Source: Euonymus europaeus (lineage: Eukaryota; Streptophyta; Magnoliopsida; Celastrales; Celastraceae). From it: a DNA stretch of 64,000 bases. The DNA is taken from contig OY756968.1 in assembly GCA_963580455.1 (NCBI GenBank), positions 8,097,544 to 8,161,543 of the forward strand. Reading direction: 5' to 3'. Below are positions 45,382-55,160 of the stretch, in pieces; position 1 is the first letter of the stretch; each line of letters begins with the position of its first letter. The notes beneath the pieces are model-generated. The model was given only the letters and a program-made list of their open reading frames with translations. It had not been told where the DNA came from and did no database searches. Both the position numbers and the translations under genes were made by a program.

Positions 45382-47302
45382 ATTGTACCTGTTTGGAGTC
45401 ACGTTACAAAGCCCACGTTCACGTCTGTCAGCAACGCAACGGGCCTTAGGCGTTTGGAGCCCAACTCAAGTTGCGTTTCATCCAAACTGAGTCATAACGT
45501 GGAATCCAGCCCACGTTCACTTGTCTGCTTCTTCTCGTTCACAGACCTCGCTCTCGCTCTCGAGTCGACTCTGCCTTTCATCTTTGTATTTCACGATTCA
45601 GGTACAAGTCTCTAGCTCTCCAATGAACGATTCCAGTACAATTATTTAAGTATCAATGAAATCGATTCCTTGATTTAATTTTTGTTTGACTTCCTGGTGA
45701 TTGTTTGGGATAAATTACCTAGGTCATTTCGTCAAACCTGCATACTCGAGAGGGCAGGAGCAGATCGTGACGCTTGCAAGCCGCTGCAGAAAAGGGTACT
45801 TCTTATGTTTCCAATTTTGAAATTCTCATTTCATGTACTTGTTTCGATTTCATTAACACCATCTCATGTTTGTTCGATCTAGGTCACCGGGTTCAGTTTG
45901 TTAACGCCATTTCATTCTTCGTATTAAGTACAATTATGGAGCCCATTATCATTTTCTTAATATAACTGAAAAGAAGACTAGTCTTCAACAAAAAAATTGT
46001 AGATTTTCACTTGGGAATTTGCAGTCACATTACAATTTGATCTTTTTTACCATGCACTTTATTTTGACATTTATATTCTATTCTGGTTTTGATCTAATTT
46101 CAGTTTCTTTATGCTCCCCTTTTTGCCACTCTTTGTTCCATGTTGGAGTGTGCCTTTAGTTCTTCGTGATTTTCTAGCAATGGTTCCATACATGCTTCAT
46201 TTATCATTAACTCTTGCAAAAGTATGCCTCATAAAAGAGCTTGAATGTATCGATTTCTCGAACCAGAAACAATATATGATTAGTATAAGACCTTTTGGGG
46301 TCGCCTCTTATTACTTTGTAGAAATAAGTGGAATGACATTCACTGGAATGACTGAATCGATAACAACATACATATGACTTTAATTTACTGTTTGTTTTTC
46401 TCCCTTTGTTGGGGTATTTCTATTGTGGAACTAGAACTATCTTCTTCTTAATTGAAAAAAAAATACCCTAATGGTTTGAGAGTTTGTAAATATTGATGAT
46501 GCTGGTGATTACTTGTGTGTAAGTGATGACAATACTTGGATCATCTTTAGACTTTTCTGATTTAGCTTTTATTTTTGGGTTGATTGAGTTAAATCTCTTA
46601 TTATAAGATCAGCTATGGCACTTTTATATTATGACAGAACTTTCAATCTTGTAGGATTTGGTGTTATTACTTGATTTTAAATACATCAAACAAAGCTCTC
46701 TCTTCTCAATCTTCTATTTTTTAATTTTCTTTTATATTCTCATCCAATTTTATTGGGAAAGAGCAGGACTGGGATTGGCAGTGCTACTAATTAGCATTAT
46801 TCTCCAATTCTCATAAGCTTTTGGCCTAAAAAAATAACATATTTTATACTACATAATTTTATTTACAGCAAGTTGTTTTCCATCAATTTAGTTTGTAGTT
46901 AAATATATATATACATATATACACACACTCTTATCCCATTAGACATGATGGATGTACTAATAATGATTTGTGCCTGTTCTTCTAAAATTAAAGCCAACTG
47001 ATGATCAAGCTAGTCTATTTATGGAGGCAGTTTTCCTTCTCATTCTAGTACCTCTTTTGTTGGCCGAGTTAGGACAATAGTCCTTCGTGTTGGTACGCAG
47101 TTGGCATAATTGATTCTGTAGTTATGAAATATGTTAGTGCTGTTGAACTTAATTCTTTGTACTGCTGCACCAACGTCTGCACTAAGGTGTGCATTTTTTT
47201 GTAGGTTCTTGCTCCTATCATTTAAACTGCAGAATATCAGTCCCCACTTCACAGTAGCAGGTTAGTACACTGTTGTACCAAATCTGGTTTTAAGATGTCA
47301 AT

Positions 47303-47445
47303 ATGAATGGAATGCTTTTGTGCCTTCTACTGAGTATGTGTTTATGAATGGAATGACTTTATGCCTTCTACTGCTCATATTGGTTTATGAATGGACTGTT
47401 TTTATGCCTTATTTATAGGACATGTTTAGGAATGAATGGATGCTT
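47303..47445. repeat. ~42-bp minisatellite in the Harbinger leader
   Basis: ATGAATGGAATG...TGCCTTCTACTG... units start at 47303, 47344 and 47387, with a partial fourth near 47434. The sequence lies just upstream of ORF1. Confidence 0.7.
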
Positions 47446-47521
47446 TTCTGTGTTCAGATTCTTTGAACTTCTTTTCATCTTTTTTGCTTTAATGTTTGTG
47501 ATGCATCTAATTGCAAGTAGT

Positions 47522-48622
47522 ATGAGTACTCCATCCACACCGGTACCACAACCAAGTCAAGGGCAGGATAAGGCCATTTGGGACTCCGTCCAAACAAAAA
47601 AATTTCTAAATCTGTGTGTTGAACAAGTGAAGGTGGGGAGGAGACCCGGTACTCACTTTACTAAAGAAGGGTGGCAGAAAATTGTGTCCGGATTTGCTGA
47701 GCAAACTGGGAGGCGATATGATCAGCCACAACTGAAAAACAAGTGGGACAACTTGAAGAAGGAATACAAGTTGTTCGAGAAATTACGTCTTCATGACACT
47801 GGCACTGGTTGGGACCATACCCGTAACACCATTCTAGCAGACAATGAATGGTGGGAGCGCAGAATTAAGGTCATTTTATTTATTTTCACTTTAGCTAGCC
47901 ATATATGCTATATTAAATTGTTTTACTCCTGTTTAGTTTCTATAATTAGTTTGTTAACTTCATTTATTATTGCACATTTGCAGGAGGACAAGAAGGTTGC
48001 CAAGTTCAGAGTCCAAGGGCCTGAGCACCTCGATCTGCTTGAGACACTTTTCCAAGGGCAATGTGCTACTGGAGAGTTTGCCTACATTCCAGGATCATCC
48101 AATCCAAATGAAGAGCCCACAAAGACAAGCTTAGGAGATAATGTTCAACATATGATGATTGGCTCTGAGGACTCTAGCGATCCAGAATATAACATCGACA
48201 AGGAAGATGGAGATGAAATCACCAGCTCTCCCACTCCAGTAGTTCGACAGCGCAGGAGTAGATCAGGGACCCCAGGGACTCGCAGAAAGAAGAAGCGCAA
48301 ATCAGCTGACTACCGTGAGGATGTCACCAAGTGTTTGGGAAACCTTGTGTCCGCTGTGAGTAGCCGCACCGATGTCATGACTGCCCCTCCACCTTGTACC
48401 CATAACGATGTGAAGACAGAGATTGCTGATTGTATGCGTATCTTGGAGGAAATTCCAGAGACTGCAGAGATTGGTGATCTCCTAATGTTTGCCTTTAGGT
48501 TGTTTCAGAAGAAGGAGGAGCGTGAGTTCTTTACTGCCATGATACGCAGGGATTGGCAGCTTGCATGGTTGAAGATGAAGTATACAGACGCAATGGGTCC
48601 AGGTGCATCTGGCACCAAGTGA
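47522..48622 (+). CDS. Harbinger ORF1: Myb/SANT-like DNA-binding protein
   Basis: In PIF/Harbinger elements this protein binds the element ends and helps bring the transposase into the nucleus. I chose the ATG at 47522 (MSTPSTPVPQPSQG); an open frame extends 45 codons further upstream. Residues about 15-115 form a trihelix/Myb-like domain (W-SVQTKKFLNLCVEQ, GWQKIVSGFAEQTG, LKNKWDNLKKEYKLFEKL, W-WERRIK). A probable intron at 47870-47983 (GT...TTGCAG) follows. Spliced, the frame continues EDKKVAKFRVQGPEHLDLL. The middle is acidic, then basic (RRSRSGTPGTRRKKKRK, a likely nuclear signal near 48280). The C-terminus is helical (MRILEEIPETAE, LFQKKEEREFF). No lesion is visible. The intron is 114 nt with no stop, so the unspliced reading also stays open. 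Confidence 0.85.
   Translation: MSTPSTPVPQPSQGQDKAIWDSVQTKKFLNLCVEQVKVGRRPGTHFTKEGWQKIVSGFAEQTGRRYDQPQLKNKWDNLKKEYKLFEKLRLHDTGTGWDHTRNTILADNEWWERRIKVILFIFTLASHICYIKLFYSCLVSIISLLTSFIIAHLQEDKKVAKFRVQGPEHLDLLETLFQGQCATGEFAYIPGSSNPNEEPTKTSLGDNVQHMMIGSEDSSDPEYNIDKEDGDEITSSPTPVVRQRRSRSGTPGTRRKKKRKSADYREDVTKCLGNLVSAVSSRTDVMTAPPPCTHNDVKTEIADCMRILEEIPETAEIGDLLMFAFRLFQKKEEREFFTAMIRRDWQLAWLKMKYTDAMGPGASGTK
47870..47983 (+). other. In-frame, stop-free intron of ORF1 (114 nt)
   Basis: Donor GTCATT after the exon end ATTAAG, acceptor TTTGCAG before GAGGAC. The length is 38 codons. If retained it encodes a hydrophobic segment (FIFTLASHICYI...LVSIISLLTSFII) between the Myb-like domain and the rest. Family proteins lack it, so splicing is the likelier reading. 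Confidence 0.7.
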
Positions 48623-48952
48623 AGAGTCCGAACTCTTTCTTATTTTATGCATTTGTTGAGTTTGAATTGCTACATGTTTCTGTTGAGTTTTACATTTGTT
48701 TCTATCATTTGAATGACTTTATGAGTACGAATTATGATAATGTGTTGCCATGTATGTTTATTAGACTGGATGTTTTGTTTAAGGAAGTGGACTACTTTCA
48801 TTTTGTGTTCAGTGATGTCATATATGTGTTTATCAGGGAACTTTTTATTTAGAGGAATGGACAGCTTTGATGCCATTGTTATCATTTTTTATTTGTGGCA
48901 TCATATGATCAATTTGCATTTTAAATTTGTTTATCATTTTCATGAACAGGAA

Positions 48953-50235
48953 ATGCAACCCCCAAGTGGCCCAAGTGAATTTCTTCATATTGATGAGATT
49001 GTGGCTATTGCTGTTGGTGTAGTGGCAGCGTATGAGGTTATCGAGGATATTCCTCGTGCACCTAGTTCCACCACCCCTTATACGGGCGCAATGTACATGA
49101 GGGACCTCTTACGTGGTAATAGAAGGCATTGTGTCTCTATGTTGAGGATGGACAGAAGGGTTTTTAGGGAACTATGTTCTGACCTGAGCACAAAGTACGG
49201 GCTACTATCAGGGGGGGAGGTTGGCTTGAATGAGATGGTCGGCATGTTTGTTTACACAGTTGGTCATGGAGTTGGTAATAGGGCAGTGCAAGATAGGTTC
49301 GTCCATTCCGCAGAAACAGTCAGCCGTCATTTTCATAATGTCTTGGAGAGTTTATGTCGGATGGCGGACGATATAGTTCGACCGAGGGATCCTACATTCT
49401 CGACAACACCTAGGCAGATTGAGGAAGATGAAAGATATTTTCCATTTTTTAGGGATTACATTGGGGCTATTGATGGGACTCATGTTCCAGCGGTAGTACC
49501 GATTGATGTAGGACTAGGTTTATCGGGAGAAAAGGGGTGACCACGCAAAATGTCATGGAAGCATGTGACTTTGACATGTTATTCACATTCGTGTGTGGGG
49601 GTTGGGAAGGATCTGCACATGACTCACGTATTTTTAGCACGGTTCTTGCAAATGTCCACTCTAACTTTCCGCACCCTCCCCCTGGTATGTAGAGATTAAT
49701 ATATGTCATTTTGACTTGAGGAAATTTGGATATTCACTAATCAAAATATGTACTCTCTGTAATAGGAAAATATTACTTGGTCGATTCTGGATATCCTAAT
49801 CAGACTGGATTTTTATCGCCATATAGAGGACATAGATACCATTTGGAGGTATTTCGAAATGGTCCTGCGGTATCAACACCACGGGAGGCTTTTAATCATG
49901 CCCACTCTTCTCTCCGATCAGTGATTGAGCGGGCTTTCGGTCTATTAAAAAATAGATGGCACATCCTATCCAAAATGCCCTCATACGATTTTCGTGCTCA
50001 AGTGAGGATAGTGGTAGCCTGTGTTGCTCTGCATAACTTTATTAGGTTACGCACGATGGATAGCAGTGATTTTATTGAGCATGATAATGATCGGCTAGAT
50101 ATTGATATGTCGAGTATGGAAGGCAGCAGTGGACATGGAGCAAGTACTTCAGAATACCATCCAGATACTTTTGAGGACTTACATATGGCGGCCACACGCG
50201 ATATGATTGCTGCAGAGTTGTTTCATCAGTATTAG
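48953..50235 (+). pseudogene. PIF/Harbinger DDE transposase, one frameshift
   Basis: It starts at MQPPSGPSEF (48953), about 330 bp after ORF1 on the same strand. The N-terminal helix-turn-helix-like part (W-free MDRRVFRELCSDLSTKYGL, VGMFVYTVGHG, HFHNVLESL) leads to the catalytic core. The first Asp is in YIGAIDGTHVP (about 49460), the second in YLVDSGYPN (about 49780), and the Glu is in SVIERAFGLLKNRW (about 49925); the D-to-E spacing is 47 residues, the DD47E of this superfamily. An intron at 49685-49765 splits a Gly codon (PPPG, then KYYLVD). One apparent base loss near 49515, in the GLGLS/IGRKG stretch, shifts the frame so that TGA follows at 49538; otherwise about 400 residues are intact. 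It was probably active recently. Confidence 0.93.
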
Positions 50236-50539
50236 TTTGTTGTATGTATTTTTTAAATGTATTTGTGATGAATGGATTAAATGTATTTATAATTGTGTTA
50301 CTTTTATCAATTTCCAGGTACTTATTAAAATATGTAATGAATTAAAGTTAATTTAGTTGATATTTAAGTTAAGATTGCAAATTACAACAAAAAAAAACTA
50401 AACAGCATTAAAACTCAACTCACCGCAGTTTTAAAAGTGAGGCGCCAAACGCCTAACTGCGTTTAAACTCACCTCACAGCACCGCAGTTTTATACCTCAC
50501 AGCACCACACAGCACCTCACAGCACTACCAAACAGGCTC

Positions 50540-51315
50540 ATTATCTCTACTTTTAAATATTTATTTTTTCCTTATTTTAGAGATAATCAACTCCTCTTAT
50601 CAAGGATGTCAATTCCTCATTTCTTTGGCCTTTGTTTTACTTGATTGTTATGAAATCTTCACCTAACTGACAAGATTATGCATATCTTTTAGGCTGATTA
50701 CTAAGGTTATCTAGGTTTCTATACATTATATATATGTATCTATATATATATATAGATATATACATACATATGTATATATATGTAGGTATGTGTGCGTGCT
50801 TTTGTGTGTGTGTGTGTATATATATTATTGATAAAATCCCTAGATTTGGTAGTTCGCTTATGCTTTACAAAGCTTACATGTTCTTTAAACAAATACTTTT
50901 ATGTGAGCACTTCTTGAGTGAGTTTTTGAGCTGAAGTTTGTTTTCAAACATTCATGAATACATCCTTGAGGGCATTTGCATATGTTCTTGAAGGTTGAAG
51001 TCTTTAGTGCAACTCTGGAACTTTTTTAAAGAGTCATCTACTAGGTGAAAGGTGTATCATATGACTCCAGAAAGATACTAGGGTAGGTGTGTGGCTCCTA
51101 GTTCTGGGGAACTCTTATAATCAGGGGTTATAGTGGATTGCTTCACGGTTGGTGGCATCAGACACTCGACATTTTTCCTTTAATTTGTTTTACGGGTTTT
51201 CTCATAAAATTACTGCGTTGCACTTCTTATTAATTAGTATCCATATGTATAGTCAAATTTTCAATTGACAATCAGAGGAGATCACACTCTTTGTTGAGTG
51301 AGGTCACTCATACTA
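50540..51315. other. Non-coding AT-rich DNA with TA/TG microsatellites
   Basis: No gene was recognised. A mixed TA/GTAT microsatellite with a TG run lies at about 50726-50825. The last 100 bp may be leader of the copia gag fragment. Confidence 0.5.
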
Positions 51316-53508
51316 ATGGATAGTACAAGAGATGGCAACAAGACTCTTTTCTTCAATAGCGAATACTATGCTTACTAGAAGGCCAAAATAAGGATCTATA
51401 TGAAATCAATTGATGAGCATGTCTACTCACTATTTTACATATATGGGCAACTATCAATGAGGACAAAAAGATTGTGGTTAAATCAGTTGAAACCTAGTCA
51501 TCACCTGAACGTGAAAATGTTGGCTCAAATAGTCAAGCATTGGATACTATTTTTATGGGCGTTTGTCTTCAAAAATTCAGGAGGACTGCAAACTGTGAGA
51601 TTGCCAAGGATACCTAGGAAATCCTATAAGTCAGCCATAAAAGAACTCTAGTCACAAAGATCTTTAAATTGTAGAAATTGACCACATCATTTGAAATCAT
51701 ACGAATAGAGGAAGATGAGTCTTTTGATCATTTTTATTCAAAGCTAAATGATAAAGTAAATTCTATGATTGCACTTGGCAAACAAAATTTTTCCTCAAAG
51801 ATCGTCTGGAAGATCTTACATTCATTGCCTGAATGTTTTCAAGCAAAGGTTACTGCCATTAAGGAAATTAAAGATGTTGACAAGCTCAAAGTAGAAGAAT
51901 TGGTAGGTTTACTACAGACGTATGAGAGCAATCTAAGAACACCTAAGAGAATAAAAGGTGTAGCCTAAAAAAGTAGTCAAGATAGATCAGATGATGACCT
52001 ATAAGAATTAGTTTTGTTGGCCAAATTTTTTAAAAATTACATGAAGCTTCGAAAGGTAAAATCTAAAAAAGGATAAGGATTGATCCAAGACAAGCCAAAG
52101 GATAAATCTAAAGGGAAAATGAAGGCCAAGCAACTCAAGGCAAAACCTCAATGTAATGAGTGTCAATGTTTGGGCACATGTCACATGAATGTGCAAATAA
52201 AAAGAGGAAAAGAAATCTATCCATGAAGTCTACATTGAGTGATAGTGATAATAAAGATGAGATAACAAAGTCAGATAGTGAGGACCACAAGCTAGTGGCA
52301 TTCATAGCTTCAGTACAGGAGCATTCAGATTCAGATGGGGAATCATATTTTGGTGACCTTGAAGATGACACCAAAAATCTCCAAGAAGCATATAACCACC
52401 TATTACTAGTTTTTGGAAGGTGTCAAAGATTTAAAATACAGCTGTAGATCAAGCTACAAGAGAAGATCTCAAAGAAGATTGATTTGACGAATAACCTTGT
52501 GGAAAGAAAAAAAATAAATCATGATCATTTAAAGATTCAATGGTTACAATATATGATTTCTGAATTGCAAAATGAATTATCATAGTATTCTATGTTTAAA
52601 CCCTTGCAGGTATGAACAAGCAACTTGAACAATATGCTTGGTGCATTAAGGAAAGCTAGTGTTAGGGATGAGATTGCATACACTAAAGATCTATCAAATG
52701 AAATAATCCAAACCATTTGTTCAAGGTAAAAGTCTTGTAGAAGAAGAGGTGGCTGAGCTACACAAGCAAGTAAACAAAGTCAAATCACCCATTATCCATC
52801 CCTCTTATCCAGAGCATAACATTGTTTTCCAGCATTCTTCACAAAATCAACATGTAGTTTACATGCAACATCCATCCACAAGTTGACATATGATACTTGA
52901 AGACCACATGAGATATTCATCAAACAAATGAGTCAGATTTGTATCTATCTGTTATGCTTGTGGTGTTAAAGGACACATTAGACCATACTGTTAAAAATTG
53001 ATGGGATCAAATAGAGTTGAACATGCAAAGTCTGTGTCAATTGTTAATCTAACTCACTTCTCTGCATTGTTTGATTAGTTTCTATGTTTTCTTAAATCTC
53101 TTGATTATTCCTCTAGTCATGCTCATGATTCCAAGTAAAATATAAAGATCTAGGTTCAAAAATCTGATGTGAAGTGTAGTGTTGTTGTTGTGGCTTATAA
53201 TGTTAGATGACAAGACAAATGGTACTTAGACAGTAGATGCTCTAGACACATAAGTGTGGATAGGTCCCTATTTTCAAAGATTAATAATTTTTATGTGGGT
53301 ACAGTAACCTTTGGGGATGCCAGCAAAGCACAAATCACAAGTAAAGGAACTGTTAGTGGTCTAGGAGTTGCAAACCTAAAGAATGTTTTGTATTTTGAAG
53401 GATTAAACACTAACCTTGTGAGCATAAGTTAGTTGTGTGATTTTGATTATACTATTATATTCTCAAAAAGAAATGTGATGTTTTGGACTCATGGGGTTTG
53501 CTTGTGTT
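51316..53508 (+). pseudogene. Ty1/copia gag to protease fragment (SIRE-like)
   Basis: It starts MDSTRDGNKTLFFNSEYYAY, like copia gag openings with FNGENYAYWK, where the Trp is now a TAG. The UBN2-type gag core is at 51678-51968 (FEIIRIEEDESFDHFYSKLND, SLPECFQAKVTAI). Basic linker and zinc-knuckle-like Cys (QCNEC...H-ECANKKRK) lie at 52150-52210, an acidic Ser/Asp-rich segment follows, and a later CYACGVKGHIRPYC knuckle lies near 52958. The protease region is WYLDSRCSRHISVDRSLF (about 53222) to LVSIS-stop-LCDF (about 53440). Many stops and shifts interrupt it. It ends near 53508, where an inverted RT fragment begins. Confidence 0.82.
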
Positions 53509-53509
53509 G

Positions 53510-54154
53510 ACAATAGCACGAAGAGATGACAAATCCCAAGTATGGATTTGCATTCTTGAAAGGTTCCATCTACATTAACCTTAACCTTGTAAACCCATTT
53601 ATTCCCTGTAAGATTCATACTCGAAGAACTTGGTACCAAGTCCTAGTGTAATTTTTCTGTAGAGCTTTAAACTCCTCTATCATAACCGTCGTCCATAGAT
53701 ATGATTGTAGAGCTTATTGTGTTATAGTAGGCTCTGTTAGAAACTGCTTCTCAGTAGTGACACTATACAGATGGTAATCAAAGGGAACTTTTTTGGGGTT
53801 TATACACACCAACTCTAGACCTAACTTGAATTTGATTGGCAGGTGTAAGTTCAAGTTCAGGTTTAGGTTCATGGGTAGGTTTTCTAATAGGTTCAGGTTA
53901 AGGTTCACGGGCAAGTTATAGGATAGATTGAGGTATAGGTATAGATTAAGTTCTGAGGTGGGTTTTAGCGAGTCTGGATTGAGTGAATTAGGTGAGGAAC
54001 TCACAGAAGTAGTGGGAGTGGATTGTTTCTCTCTTGGTAATATTGTCTTGGAGTTCTCAAGAGTGACTAAAGTTACTCGTTTAGCTTGAGTATGGGTCAC
54101 TACATTTGAATGCCATGGACTTGGTAGATAACCTGAAACTAAGGAATCAAACAA
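53510..54154 (-). pseudogene. Ty1/copia linker and reverse-transcriptase start, inverted
   Basis: On the minus strand from 54154: a Ser/Pro/Leu-rich linker, a low-complexity Asn-Leu stretch (NLNLNL repeats, about 53850-53960), then DYHLYSVTTEKQFLTEPTI, ALQSYLWTTVMIEEFKALQK, LVPSSSSMNL and NKWVYKVKVNVDGTF near 53590-53545. The last blocks are the start of copia RVT_2, reached through two frame changes. Orientation is opposite to the adjoining gag-protease piece, so either an inversion or two separate copies are joined. Confidence 0.8.
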
Positions 54155-55113
54155 TGATGTAAGAACATGAATAAGAGTATCAGACTAAAGTTGTTTTGTG
54201 TTGAGGAATCCAGAGTGAAATAGGAACTCTAATTCGTTAAAAACAACATATCTTGAGATATATCTCTTACCAATGGAACTTAGACAATGAAAACCTTAGT
54301 GAGACTCATTAGTACTTAAGAAAACACACTTGATTAAATGAAATTGGAATTTGCATAGGATGGAAAGCACACCAAAAGGTTTTCAAAAGGTTATACAAGT
54401 CAAGAGATTTTCTAGTGAGAGAGGAAAAAAAACTTGACATAGAGAAGTGATTTTGAAGAGATTAAGCTTTAATTTTGAAGGTTTGAGGATTGTTAAAAAG
54501 ATTCAAGAAGATTTTTGAATTTGAGGTAAGTTTATTTGAGTTTTCAAAAATTAGGTTTTGGTTAGATTTGTTGAAATCTTTGATTGGTTGGTTTAGATGC
54601 TTTAGAAAATTGGTTTTATACCTGAATGTGGTTATATATCTAGGTTTTCTTATTGATTTGGAGTGGAAAATAATTTGGGTGAAGATTCAAGCATTTGGAA
54701 GAAGTTTCTAGAGAGAAAAATGTTGGTTTTTTTGGAACTTATGGTTTGAATTCTTATTGGTATATGATATTGGTTATGAAATGGGTTTTGGTGTAACCAT
54801 ATGATAGGTTTTGATGAAACCCTAGAATTCAGAATTTTTTATTTGTGTTTTGCTTGGATATGAGGTAGGGGATTCTATACCCATTTTCTTTCGATATTCA
54901 TTTCAATATGTAAAGAACGTTCAATTCCTTCATTGGTCCTCATTTTTTGTGTTCTTGCCTTGTTTGCTTATGAGGAAGTATGAACCTCAATTTAATTTAT
55001 GATATCTTGTTGATTGCATACTCGAATTTCACGTTTGGTCTTATATTGAACATGTCTTATATTGAACATGGTGTATTATTCTTCATGCATCATGTGGTAG
55101 TTATATATGTAGA

Positions 55114-55150
<37 letters not shown>

Positions 55151-55160
55151 CATGGCACAG
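54155..55160. other. Non-coding AT-rich DNA
   Basis: No gene was recognised. The text around 54440-54720 looks like retroelement LTR or leader DNA. A TA microsatellite lies at 55117-55148. Confidence 0.4.

Larger units (their letters stand above)
45385..50539 (+). mobile_element. PIF/Harbinger transposon, 5155 bp, nearly intact
   Basis: The left end GTACCTGTTTGG and the right end (reverse complement) GAGCCTGTTTGG share CCTGTTTGG. Further inverted similarity lies inside: TTAGGCGTTTGG at about 45448 and at 50441-50458 in complement. The same three bases, ATT, flank both ends (45382-45384 and 50540-50542), in line with the 3-bp duplication of this superfamily, though TWA is the usual form. Two plus-strand genes follow the usual order: a Myb/SANT-like ORF1, then a DDE transposase. 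The first 2.1 kb is non-coding leader with a likely UTR exon ending near 45600 (CACGATTCAG, then GTACAAG). Confidence 0.88.

Noticed and set aside
50734..50934. Open frame rich in Tyr/Ile/Val
   Set aside because: Encoded by a TA/TG microsatellite.
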